A DNA stretch of 64,000 nt from Hysterangium stoloniferum. Taxonomy: Eukaryota > Basidiomycota > Agaricomycetes > Hysterangiales > Hysterangiaceae. Position numbers and translations under genes: made by a program. Shown piece by piece: positions 19,921 through 31,432 of this stretch (position 1 is the stretch's first letter; the number at the start of each line of letters is the position of its first letter). Below the pieces are notes generated by a model. The model had not been told where the DNA came from. It saw nothing but the letters and a program-made list of their open reading frames with translations, and did no database searches. Location: positions 1,426,001 to 1,490,000 of the forward strand of contig WHVD01000006.1 of assembly GCA_015178975.1 (NCBI GenBank), read 5' to 3'.

Positions 19921-22900
19921 CTACCGCTCTTGGGGCAATATATCGTCAAAACGCCTCAGAATCTCACTTGCGCCGCGGCGCGAGCTAGGGATGCTACTCG
20001 GGTTTTGTGGGCTGTAACGTTGGTTAGGACTTGAGTGTGGTGACGTTTGTGAACGAGAATGCGAATGAGCATGACTCTCCCTTCGAGAACTCTCGCGCTG
20101 AGTAGGGCTTGAGCGTGACGGGCTCGGCATGCCGCTATGGCTTTCCCGTCTCTCCCGCCTTCCTGTACTCCCCTTCCAGCCTAAGCTCTCCGCCAGACTT
20201 GCTAATGCGCTGCTTCCGTCTCCACTCGGGACATTAAGTGGTGAAGAACGAGACACAGACGAAAGTGTTCGCCGCCTGTCCAATGGACTTGCCACAGCGG
20301 TTTCTATGTCGGTTTCAATGCCCGGACTTCGAATGCTTAGAGCTGCAGCAGTATCCGCAACGTCTGGAACGGTCGCAACACCGGTACTAACGGCTGTAGT
20401 TGCGACGCCTTTCACATTCCCTGTTTTTCCTCCAAGAGGGTGTCTTCCTGGTGAAAAGATATTGGAGCGAGATATGGAAAAACGGGAAGATGATGAGGAA
20501 CGGCGAGATTTAGGATTATGAAGCGGTAGCGCAGCGGAACTGGGTGATGGCGAAGGATTTGGATTGACAGGGGAGGGGGATGGGATAGGATTTGATGTGG
20601 AAGGGAAAGGGCTCTGAGACGCAAGTGGGGAGCTAGGATGGGCCTGGGCATTGATATGAATTGGACTCACGAAAGGAGAGGAACGACGTGATGGCGGCGG
20701 AGAAGCAGGGCGGGCAAGAGGTGATGAGGGACGTCGGAAAAGTGAAGGGGAAGAAGGTCGTACAAGCGGAGATGACGGACGCGATGAAGGGCGCGCTAAA
20801 GGCGAAGTCGAAGACAACCGCGCAAGAGGTGACGATGAGCTGGGAAGGGGAGATGCAGACCTTACAAGTGGCATCGGCGTTGGTGAAGCTGGCCTGGATC
20901 CAGGCAGGATAATCTTCCCCGCTGGTAGGGGCGACTGGACAAGAATCTCGTCCCCGCCAAACTCCTCTTGAATTGTAGGCGTCCCATTCCCTGAGCTGGC
21001 AGCCAGATGCGGTGCACTCATCGGGGCAGAATATGTCCTCTGCCTCGGACTTAGGACATGACTCGTCATCGGCGCTACTGCCATCTGAGGAAGGGACCCT
21101 TGTCTTTTATCCGAGGAAGCGATTTCAGGTGACACGTCTTCGCTTTCTAGCTTTGGCGGTGACGACTTCCGTCGTGAAGATGTGGATTGCGTCCAATCTT
21201 CTACTTGAAGCATGTAAAATTTAGTCCCATCGCTAAGCCCATATGGATTTGTAGACGGATCCTAGCCCAATTAAGGAAAGAAATTGATAAGGCGCCATGT
21301 CATTTACGCAATTGGCAATACTTACCCGTGGATCCACTATCTGTTCAGCAATAGAAGTTATTCTGGCCACAATCCATTCTCTGGTCTTTAACTGCTCCGC
21401 CAGGTTGCCAGCAGCTTGCAAAAAGTAATGCGGGAACGATACTGCACAATCCGGATCAGAAGCGCATTCAAATAAAAGCCAGCCAGAGAATCATCACGCA
21501 CCATTAAATGCAGCCCATGGCTTTGAAATTGAGTTCCGTGTCGGCAGGAAGAGCGCCAGGTCCCCCTTTGCAAAGTTGCGAAAAGATATCTTCCCCTTGG
21601 CTCTGTCACGATATTCCTTGCACTGCTTCTGCCATTTGCGAATTGTCGAGGCCATTTTCGCAACGGCATCAGGAAGTGCAGAGGTAGTGGCTTCATACTC
21701 GGAAAGGATTTGTAAGCCATCTGAGATATTCTCATAATCGATAGGTGGTGGCTCGACGTAGGGTTTGAGGTTAGCGATAAGCGCCGAAGTTGAATCTGCG
21801 AGGTTGGCCAAAGATCTGGAAGAGGAGGATGAGGATGGCTGAGTAGCTGCAAAGGCCCTACAATGCGAATCACGGAATGATGCGGCCACACGCAAAAGCT
21901 CCTTCGATATATGCTCGCATTCCTCCAGCCGCATCCGATAGTCCGAAATTGTGTCGTCGGCGGCGTGTAGTTCATCACGGAGGACAGTTTCCATGTGTCG
22001 CATGTCACCAAGCTCATGCTCTGTGCGTTGCAACTCTTCCCGAAGCCCTGATATATCGGCATTTAGAACATCAAGCTCCAACTTGGACTCCTTAAGTTGA
22101 CGCTCCGCTGCCTGTATCATTGCAGTCATTTCGAAGCATTGATGCTCGAGTACCGCCCGGTCACCATCGGCCTCTGCGATCACATCCCGAAGCATACGAT
22201 CGGATTCAGACACTTGGACCCGTAAACGTCGGTCGGTTTCGTCGCTGGCGTCGCTTAACCGCTTCCTCAAGTCACCCACATCCCGGCGTGAAGACACAAG
22301 CTCCCCTTCAAGTTCCACTTGACGCGTCTGCACGCTTTCTAATGTCCGTGATAATAGTTCCTTCTCCGAGATGAGTTGCATCACCTTTGCGGATGCCTCC
22401 ATCTCAAGACGCTTATTCTCTTGTGATTCGCTCTTGGCCTTAAGAAGATCCCGTTGTAGTTCCTCAATAATCTTCGCTTGGGAAGCTCGCTCCGCCTCGG
22501 CATCAGATAGCATATTTCGTTGGCTTTCTACTTCTGCCTGTAAATCTACTTCTCGAGTCTCCAGTTCACGTCCTTTCTGAACAGCTTCCTCGCCTCGCAC
22601 TTGCTCCTGATGCAACTGGTCTTCCAACTGTGTGATTAGTTGACCTTCACGAGCAGCATGACCCTGTGCATCCAGCAATTCCGCATGGAGATGGTCGATT
22701 TCAGTCTGTAAGTGATGACGATCGTCCTCAAATTGCCGCTCCTGCTCAGTCTTGGTGTCTTGAAGTTCGTGAAATTGTTCGACTAGCTCTTGGAATTCAC
22801 TGTCAGTATGGTCGGTAGCTACAATAGGCTGTGAGCAACGTTGATAATATTACCAAATAATAAGATACCTTGCCGTCTGGGCATGAGGAGACGAGAAGCG

Positions 22901-25135
22901 GAGAATACTAGAGCAGTACGTGAGACGACGCAACTAGAGTGATCTGACCAGGACATACTAGTCTTTTCGGCCATCTTATCAAACGTGGTTTCCAAGCTAT
23001 CCATGCGGATGATCAACTTCTCTAGTCGCGAACGTGTTTCCCCGAGGGAGTTCACATTGAACTGGCTAATGAGGTCGGTACTGTTCTGAGACTGTTCCAT
23101 CTTGTCGATCTCCTCCAGAAGCACTTTAAAAGAGTCAAAAAACTGGCAACCGAGAAAACATGTAGAACACACTCATCAAATCTCCACGTTCTATGGTATA
23201 ATTAATGATACCGACACCAGTTGAGGTCATCTCCACTGCAGGAACGGCATCGTCCATCCCTTTCGCATCGAACGGGAGCTGACCATGCACTTCTCCGCGA
23301 TATATCTGTCTTTGCTTCCGCTCGTTCGCCCTACATATACATAGTTGTGAAAAGTTTCGGCACTGCAAAAAATTTACATACGAAAGCTTCGCCATAATCT
23401 CAGCAATTGTCTGGGCTCTCTGTGAGAAAAACCGGGCTAAAGTACTATGAAGACAGAATCTGAAACATAAAAGGAAAGCAACATACCAAATTCCTTCCGC
23501 CGGACAATCTCGACCAATGTCGCTCCATACGCATATAACATCTTGTGCAAACGCTCAATATGCGAAAAATTCGTCTTGGCTCGGAAGTCGGATTGGAGGG
23601 TGCTCAAAATTTGAGGTAATACCATAAGGTCGTTGTTCAGATGCGATATGTGCCTTAACGCGCGGATGCACAGCGCAGTGGATTTGTTCTGTAAGAATAT
23701 AAAATCAGGGAAGGTGGTATATTAAATAGTAAGAAAGAACCTTCAGATCCACAATGAGGCGGAGCTCATCTCGAAGTACCATATCCAGTTTCCCAATTTC
23801 TATTAAAAAAATATATCAGAGGTAGAAAATCACGCAAGCTGTGTACCATACCTGAAAGGAGATCACTTTCGTCTATCCTGGGCTCTATTACAACGTATTA
23901 CCTCTGCAAAGTGATCCAATGATATCGAGTACACTTACCTTGCAACTGGGTTTTGATATGCGTAATCCGCTCCAGGGCCTCCTGTGCACGTTTGGTACAT
24001 TTATCCGCTTCTCCCACCAGACTGAAGGACGTCAATTCAAGCAAGTCATTTCATTATCAGCACTTCATGCAAGATGCAACGCACCCAGAATTAACCACCG
24101 AGGCCCTAATGTCATCTGCACCTGTGGATAATCGAGTCATGGTATCTTCCGCAGTGTTGAATCGTTTGCTGAGTTCATCTAACGAGGACCTTCAGAGCTT
24201 GAAATGTTGATTTAATGAGAAAAAGAAACATACTGTGCGTCTTAGCACATACATCACCGACCTGACGCATCTTCACATTCGAGACATAATCACCCAGAGT
24301 CCTAGCCTTCTCCCCAGTCTCGACTGCCTTTCTGACTGCCGGCGATAAGAAATCTGAGTGGATGCGGATTTTACTGATAGCGTCTAAATCAAGATCTAAC
24401 CCCTGCAGAAGGCCGGCCTGCTTCTCGAGCTCGCGACGTGCATTACTTGCAAAACCATCAAAAACGTCTGAGATAGAAAGAACATTCAGATCCAAACTAG
24501 TGGAAGCTATCCGCAAAGCTTCGTGTTGTACTTGGATAGTGCTGAATATATGGAAAATAAAGTCACAGTGCGAGAGTGCGGCGGTGGCTAACGCATCAAT
24601 GTCTCCGAGGTTGATATCTTAGCTGAATCAGTTGCGTGATATTATATAAGTTCTAATGCATCATGCCACGCACCAGATTTGAAAGGATGCATGGAAGGCT
24701 CGATCCGCAGCTTCATTAAGACATCCTCCAGTTCGTAATCAAGGTAATGTTTATTGAAAACAAAGATGGCCTTAAATACTAAGTCGATACTGATGCGGAG
24801 AGTTAACAAAGACGTACTTACCTGATCTGCAGATCCCGCCAGTTCACGGAGATTCTCGTCCCTAAGTCTACGGCCATCAGATAGATATGCAAGCACCGCT
24901 GCTTCGTCGACGCCGGTCACTTGATGTAAGAAGTATTCGAGGCTACCTTGTCTTAATAGACAATATGTGACAATCGATTGTAAGGGAGTTTGTAGGACAG
25001 TACCTTTCGATGTCCTGGAGAGTCTTGTTTACCTAGTATTGAATGACATTAAGGCGAATTAGACAGCCACCAAAAGGCGGAGATCAAAGAAAGTACCTGA
25101 AACAATTCTCCATTTTCAGCCCTATATATTTGCAT
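19921..25135 (-). CDS. ATG11: Autophagy scaffold Atg11 (multi-exon)
   Basis: Atg11 is the scaffold of selective autophagy that links cargo receptors to the Atg1 kinase complex. The start at 25135 gives MQIYRAENGELFQ (exon 25097-25135), then VNKTLQDIER (25004-25032) and QGSLEYFLHQVTGVDEAAVLAYLSDGRRL (24822-24951), the ubiquitin-like N-terminal pattern of this family. A long coiled coil follows (about 24.5-21.6 kb). The hallmark C-terminal domain is KISFRNFAKGDLALFLPTRN, then PWAAFN, an intron (21442-21501), HYFLQAAGNL and LKTREWIVARI, another intron (21262-21325), and NPYGLSDGTKFYMLQVEDW. The last exon (19921-21261) adds a long Ser/Pro-rich tail ending DDILPQER. Exon boundaries in the middle are approximate. 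The identification is strong. Confidence 0.92.
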
Positions 25136-27207
25136 AACCTAACAATGCCACCTCGCTCTTATCGTTGTGCGAACTCCTAAACCACTTCAGTGGCGGTTAG
25201 TGGCTACGTAATCCAGGACCACGCGAGAACCTCCCTTTAGGAATTTGCTTCCTGTTTCTCGGCGATAGCAGCCCAATTTTTCTGACTTGAATCCTGTAAG
25301 GCGTCTGCATTATGACCTGTGGCTCATGAATCTCGAGAGAAAATATCCAATTGAATCTTTGAATCCTCTTGCTGTCACCCACCGTGCACCGCCAATAATA
25401 CTACCACACGCACAAATCTCAACTCTCAAGCTGCACTCACAATCCTCAGACAACATGCCCTGCAAATCTCATGCCGCCGAGTCCAGTTTAATATACTACC
25501 CTCCCATCCCGGCACGCTGAGATCAGGCTCGATTTCCAACCCCACATCCAGGATCATCAGATTCAGAAGCACCACCGCCTCTACTTAGTTAGCACAACAT
25601 CTTTATCTAGGTCAGGGCCTGACGTGAAGCCAATCGCTCATAACCATTTGTATCTGGGCATGAACATGCTATGAGGTGGGGAGGGATGGTCCGGGAGAAA
25701 GCAGCGGTGATAGAGATCAAGGTGCGTTTTTCGATTTTTATCTGTCCTTTGTCTCATCGTCTTTTTCACGTGTCTGCTTTTTTGTTGTCTTTCCCTCACA
25801 GCCATCATTATCATAATCACTTCTCTTCCTCTTACTAATGTATTATCTGGCAGTACAGAATGCCCACTACTTAACCTCCTAACCGACGAGAATGGATCCC
25901 ATGGGTAGAGCCAAAATCTTTGGATAAAAGGGTGAATCACGGACGACGAAGAACGACCGAAACTTTACCGTCACCCGTCCAAGAGCATAATTGATCTTAG
26001 CTCGTCCAAAATTTCACAAGCTAAGGCCTGCCAACACCCCAGGCCTGCATTCTTTCCTTAAAATTTGGGCAGTGTGGTGCTGGTAATGGCGAGCAATTTT
26101 GGTGCTACTACAGCAGTCATTGCAAGATAACGCGAGGTAAATTGTATTTAAATCTGTGTCGGTATCTTAATCTATCCAAAAAATATCACATCAGAGGGTC
26201 TTCTGCAAGACCAATGGTGTGGGCGACGGGCGACGATAGAAGTAGACATGACCAATGAAAATACAGGCGCCATATACAGTTACCAACAACAATACTCCAA
26301 CATTTTCCATGGGGCTCAAGATGACTCAATTCATCGACAGTCAATGGTCGTCGGTAGATCAGCAAAGGTCGGGTTGCCAAGGCACAAAGCGTTCTTGGTT
26401 ACTTCACAGGACATCTCACTACTGATGTACTCATCATTGCTTCTGTCTCTTAAACAGGATCTTCTCATTGAATTTGAATATAACGAGATGAAACCTGATG
26501 TTGATCTTGATAGGACTATTGCATCTAAAGTGGGATATAAAACGTCATTCAACACTCCAGGTAATAGTGTTCAAATTGTTCCACAAGGTCCAATTAATCG
26601 AAACGACGGATACAAGTGGTGTATTTATTCACGCCGGAGTTGAGGACGGTGAAGTCTATGGAGTAGCGGGAGTTGTTTGAGCCATCGTAACGAGAACGCC
26701 CGGGGCCAATCCACGAGCATTTTAAACTAAAGAATATTTGACCAATAATGTGAAAGATTCCTGCTACTCGATGTCGACTGGGAAGACGCGACATAGATAC
26801 CACATGCTGCCCATCGATATTTGTAAGCCCCGTCTCACAATGTCAATCTGCAAAGAAACGGTAGTAACTTCGTTCAGATCACCTCATTTCCAATCGAAAT
26901 GGAGAGGCAGCCTCTCTAACTTTTAATGGCTTACTACTAGTACGAAACCATTGTTAAGCAATGGAACTATATTGGAGATGGAAATAAAGAATAATGAACA
27001 CACCTCTAAGAATGGTCATTGAACCGCCTTGAACAGCTCAAATATTATATATATATAAGATAATCAACTCTCAGTAGAATGAACAATCTGATAGGCTTCC
27101 AAATAGGGTATTTATTGCAAGGATTGGAAAAGATACAATGGCTATAATTTATATCAGGTATTAATAACTTCGTCCCAAGAGATATTACACACATTCTCTC
27201 AAAGTGT
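25136..27207. other. long gene-poor interval
   Basis: Nothing here can be assigned to a family. A plus-strand frame at 26248-26643 (131 codons) is the longest and is listed separately. The minus-strand frame 25638-25940 is Arg/His-rich and looks like chance. There are no repeats matching the TE families in this window, and CpG is not notably depleted. Confidence 0.4.
26248..26643 (+). CDS. Possible short hypothetical gene
   Basis: 131 codons from ATG to TGA in one frame, including KQDLLIEFEYNEMKPDVDLD. A GTAATAG...AG stretch near the end could be an intron. There is no signal peptide, transmembrane segment or known motif. The opposite strand also has open frames here, one containing SWIGPGRSRYDGSNNSRYS, so strand is uncertain. 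Confidence 0.2.
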   Translation: MTNENTGAIYSYQQQYSNIFHGAQDDSIHRQSMVVGRSAKVGLPRHKAFLVTSQDISLLMYSSLLLSLKQDLLIEFEYNEMKPDVDLDRTIASKVGYKTSFNTPGNSVQIVPQGPINRNDGYKWCIYSRRS

Positions 27208-27596
27208 TCAAACAGTTAATAAATCGGAAACTTTCTTTTCGACATCCGTAGAAGAAAGATTATCTAGCTCAACATGTTTCTCCACACCACGTTCTGGAAA
27301 TACCGTTAACGACACAAAGCGTTCCGCGGAGGATACTGGACCTACCAAATCGTGCAAACGCCCTCGCTGGAGTTCCTTGAACCTCACGAATGAGTACCGG
27401 AAGGTCAGGGTTACTCTTCTTCAGCACTGGGTAGGAGGATTTAATGAATTGCCTTTACCTGAGTCAATTGCTATGGTCAAAAAAAAAGATCATAAAAACC
27501 TGCAGACCTTGTACCCGTTGATGCTTGACCAGTCTGCGAGAGAAATATTCTGATCTCTCTAATGGACGGTGACAAGGCCTTTGCAAGAGTAGACAT
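27208..27596 (-). CDS. NADH dehydrogenase (complex I) B8 subunit, NDUFA2-like
   Basis: This is a small thioredoxin-fold accessory subunit of mitochondrial complex I (L51/S25/CI-B8 family). Three exons (27508-27596, 27346-27452, 27208-27293) sum to 282 nt, giving 93 residues, close to the family length of about 100. The sequence begins MSTLAKALSPSIREIRIFLS, then QTGQASTGTR. It continues IKSSYPVLKKSNPDLPVLIR, EVQGTPARAFARFERGVEKH, and ends VEKKVSDLLTV. NPDLPVLIRE and TPARAxAR are the diagnostic family motifs. The introns are 55 and 52 bp. The start is the first ATG of the frame, 116 bp from the divergent RAX1-like gene. Confidence 0.9.
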
Positions 27597-27711
27597 TATG
27601 ACAAGGGCGTAACGACCATGGGCGTCTAATAGGCGGAACTTTTCGCAAACAACATCGTGAGTACTTTTGGCGAAGTTCCCTTTCACCATCACACGCTGCC
27701 CCAAGAGCACA
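27597..27711. promoter_or_regulatory. Short shared upstream region of two divergent genes
   Basis: Only 115 bp separate the ATG of the complex I subunit (27596, minus) from that of the RAX1-like gene (27712, plus). Promoter elements of both, and possibly 5' leaders, must overlap here unless transcripts start inside the neighbour. No TATA box is obvious. Confidence 0.5.
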
Positions 27712-29048
27712 ATGGAGAACGATACCCCCCAAGATGATTGGTCTTTAGATAGAGGAAACAGGTATATATCTACTATAGCTATAATCTTTTCAATAACAAT
27801 GGTTGTTGTTAGATTGCCGTCCTTTACAGAAGTGCTCTCACGTCGCACTCGCCCGCCTGTAGACCTTTTTATGTTTTATCTTTTTCTTCAACGCGAGGGC
27901 CAAGAAGACGTCCTCGACTTCTGGCTGGATGTCCAGCAGCATGAAAACTTATGTCGAGCATATTTCAAAGACGTCCGAAAGTCTGGACGCACAATCAAGG
28001 ACGACTGGCCTCAGTTTTGGGACTACGCCCGCAAGCGTGGGAGTATTTATGGGAATGTCGTTGGCATAAATGCAGGAACAGCAGCTAAAAGAAGTACTGG
28101 GGAATTGATCAGCGACGCTGAAAAGGCCCGATTAGCTCGTGCTGATGCTGGTCCGTCGGTCTCCCCCGGACTCTACCCTGACGGAAAGAGATCTGTCAGT
28201 CCTAGTCCAGCCATTGCAATTGCTGTAGAAGAGAAAGAGCGCGAACCGTCGCGTTCTATGACACCATTTTCACAATTGCGAGCGCGTCATTCACTCTCTT
28301 CAAGACGTGGCTCTCGTGCTCCAACAGTGATACCTCGTTCAAGCCCAATCACACGTCTTGATCTTATAGCCTCTGCAGAGCGTATTTTCTTCCGTTACCT
28401 CGCTCCCCCAGCACCCAATCAACCATCACATGAAATATATCTTCCCCCTTCCTTCCGCCTCCACACATTCCCGCTGTCCAGTACCCAGCTTCCGAGTACC
28501 ACAAGTCCAGAATACGAGATCGAATCATCAGCCTTGGCCCAAGTACCCGACATGTTTCACTTACAGAAGGAATATTGTTTCCGAGCAATGGAGCAGGACG
28601 CCTTTCCTCGCTTCTTAAGGGCGAAAGCCTTTGGGAACCTAACCCCCGTAAGCGCCCTCGTTAGGCTGGTCGCTGGAATGATTGTTCTCTGGATTGGATT
28701 GGCTGTAGCTTTTGCCCTAGTGTTCCTTGATGTTCAGCCAAAATCAAAGCGTTTCTTCGTAAGCCATGTTTCCATATTTTTCTTACAATAGCAGCTCACA
28801 TCTTATGCAAGCTTTTCATACCCTTTTCTATTGCCATTCTCTTCCTCATTTCGCATCAATACGAGCTCGACCCCATTCTCGTATTCCTCGGGCAGTCTGA
28901 GACAACGCCTTTTCGCACGCTCGCCATTAAAGAGCCCTACGTCGGGAAGCTACTTTTAGGGCGGGCTATATGGGTGTCTGTCCTTGTTACCTTTTTGGTA
29001 ACAGCGTTGACCCTATTATTCTGGGCTGTGCCAGGCCACAGACTCTGA
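27712..29048 (+). CDS. RGS-domain membrane protein, Rax1-like
   Basis: Rax1 family proteins combine an N-terminal RGS domain with C-terminal membrane spans and mark bud or growth sites in yeasts. Exons 27712-27761, 27813-28758 and 28812-29048 sum to 1233 nt (410 residues) in phase. RGS signatures are LPSFTEVLSRRTRPPVDLF, FLQREGQEDVLDFWLDVQQH and, after a Ser-rich insert, FRAMEQDAFPRFLRAKAF. Hydrophobic helices follow: a long one around GMIVLWIGLAVAFALVFL, a second around LFIPFSIAILFLI and a last one before the end VPGHRL. Introns are 51 and 53 bp; the second acceptor (AAG at 28809-28811) was chosen because it alone keeps the membrane frame open. Confidence 0.85.
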
Positions 29049-29831
29049 GCAGTTGTTGGTGGATATACCTTTAGATGGAACATTGTGCTGTCCGTCACGA
29101 TTTGTTAGTTATTTTCTCTATCCGTTTTCGGCTGTATGTTCGTAGTTGTTATTCTTGACCGTTCTTACAAAGGCCTCTGTCGACTTAATACATCGATACC
29201 TGCCTGTTACCCTATTTCCATCCATTCATAATACCCGTATGTCTCTTTGGAAATGACTATGACATTTCTTGCGTCTTTTCGATGTCAATCTATAATTTGA
29301 CCATATGATGCCTCGTATGGCCAGTTAGCTTGCAGCAAAATGCTTCTCCCCACATGGTTTCGGTTTTACAATGGTGACGATGTGAGTGATGATATGTACG
29401 AAGAGCAGCCAGTTGAAAAACGAAGCCAAAGAAACCCTGCGCTTCTTAATAAGCTCAGATTTCACTCAATCGACATGTGTGTATCAGGCTGACTTTATGT
29501 ACGCACAGGTTGATCGACAGCACTGTACTTAAGTGAGGACTTGCTTTATGAAATGAAGTGGTATTGCATGAGGAGGAACCAGTCTTCCCATTTCAACTAA
29601 CAAAATTTCACTTGGGGCAGTTCAAGCAATAGAATAGAACCGTTTGCGGTATGATATAGGGAATGCCAGTGTCGCAAGATCGCGCGCATACAGTTAATAG
29701 TACCTATACGAAAAAACATTTTCAAGGATTATAGACAGCAGTTATGGCGGCAAACACATTCCAACGCGATCAACGGTGAAATCTGGGAATGACGCGACGC
29801 GAAATGAGTCGCATAATATTTATTGTTCTGA
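29049..29831. other. intergenic region between convergent genes
   Basis: This holds the 3' untranslated regions of the RAX1-like gene (plus) and YRA1 (minus). No open frame of note and no repeat seen. Confidence 0.5.
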
Positions 29832-31186
29832 TTAGGCTGAAGCGGCAGTTACAGCTGGTGCCGTTCCCGTATAATCCTGGGCAAATGTTAATAACTGAGT
29901 AGGGAAGATATGGATATGCACATACAGCCATCTCAGCATCCAGGTCTTCGACCGTCTTCTCAGGTCGCTCATTATGTTTCCTTCCCCCTCTTCCCCGGCC
30001 TCTTCCTCCACGCCTTCCACCGCCACGCGCTCCACGAGGGACGCTAGAGAGTGTAGTGTGAAAAGGAATTAATGTCGACAATCGGTGTAGAAGCAAACCT
30101 ATCGATAATCATATTATCAACCGCAGGCGCAGGCGCACTCACGCGTGCAGCCAACGAACTGGTCGCCTTCCTAGGATCGACGACTATTTCAATCTTCATT
30201 GGGCGTTCTATACCGAATAGACAGTGCGAGGATAAGATAACGTCAGCGCCGGGTTCCCCAAAATAGAAGAGAAAAGGATGAGAGTTAGCAGACCATGCGT
30301 TGCTTCGTGTTGCCCGTGCCCAAAGAGGACCGACAGTAATAGGGGATTGCCCCAATGGCGTGTCGGCGTTATAACCGTCTTGCCAAATAGAGGAGCTTTA
30401 AAATATGCCACATCCCCCATCCGCCACGTCAGAAAATCAATAAGCCGCCTTGAAAAGTGTAGAATAGGCTCCTGGCTGCATGCGACTTCAACCAGCATAA
30501 CATCCACCACTCAAGAACAACCGTGCTGCGAAACACAAATCGGTATGACCCAGAGTGAAATGATTGGTGTCGAATGGGTTCATCAAACACGGGTAATCCG
30601 AAGCAACGCATGCTAGAAATGTGTTGGGGAAAGAGGGGGACGAAGTGAGTCGGAAAAGAAACTGTTTTTACTGACTCCCATCAATAAGGCGATCATGATA
30701 CTGTGTATAAGCTTTTGCTGCATCGCCACTTCGGTTAAAAACGACGGATGCAATTCCTTTGGATACTCCTCTTGAATCGTAGGTGAGGGTGACATCGCGG
30801 AGGGGGCCGATCATTTGCGAGAAAAGTTCCTGCGCGATCCATTCGTCAAAATGACGTGCTGAAGTACAACATAGTGCACATACCCTGATTTGGGATTCGT
30901 TGACATCGAAGGGGAGGTTTGAAACGATGATTTTGTCTGAAACCTGGGGCGTAATTGCAACTTGAGGAGTCGTTACGGCCAACGGCGACACGCGCGTACG
31001 CGGTCCTCCAGGTGCTGATGCTCCAACCAAGCTGGCCTTCACACCGCCACCGCGCCTTCCACCACGTCTACCACCTGTCCTGCGAGAAGAAATAACCTAA
31101 GCAGAAATGCCTTGAGGATGCTGTACGGCCGATCATGAGTTCGGAAAGCGAACCTCATCGAGGCTCTTGTCTAAATTTGCAGACAT
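29832..31186 (-). CDS. YRA1: mRNA export adaptor Yra1/ALYREF (REF family)
   Basis: REF proteins couple mRNA processing to export by binding RNA and the Mex67/NXF1 receptor. Six exons (31154-31186, 30884-31096, 30676-30829, 30099-30207, 29926-30043, 29832-29876) sum to 672 nt, 223 residues. The N-terminus MSANLDKSLDEVISSRR is the conserved REF N-box. An Arg/Gly-rich stretch follows, then an RRM with KIIVSNLPFDVNESQI (RNP2), GVSKGIASVVF (RNP1) and YHDRLIDGKRPMKIEIVVDP, a second RG-rich stretch (RGARGGGRRGGRGRGRGG), and a C-terminal box (TVEDLDAEMADYTG). Four introns are 49-57 bp, but the one splitting LIDG|KRPMK is 468 bp. Confidence 0.95.
30208..30675 (-). other. Unusually long intron 3 of YRA1 (468 bp)
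   Basis: Donor GTCAGT, acceptor TATAG. It joins GGGA to AACGCCC to give the canonical DGKRPMK of REF proteins, with phase kept. Every other intron of the gene is 49-57 bp. It has stops in all frames and no TE similarity. The donor departs from the GTATGT-like donors of introns 2 and 5. Confidence 0.8.
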
Positions 31187-31432
31187 ATTACAGATGCTTT
31201 TAAGAAGATTAAGAACTTGCTAGAGATTGAGCGAGAATAGGCGAGAAGAGAGCTGAAAAGAGTTGAGGCAAAGTGGTAACAAAGGGGACACCTGCCTATC
31301 ACGTTGGCGGTGTTTGAATCTCGACAAAAAACAAAGCTGTGACCACTCCAACAATTGGCACCGACGAAACACGAGAAAGACGAATCATTCTTATATCGTT
31401 CAAGGTTTACACGACCAAAAGGGACCTATGAT

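Noticed and set aside
20129..20912. Plus-strand open frames opposite the ATG11 tail
   Set aside because: They are mirror frames of the Ser/Pro-rich ATG11 C-terminal exon and lack any motif of their own.
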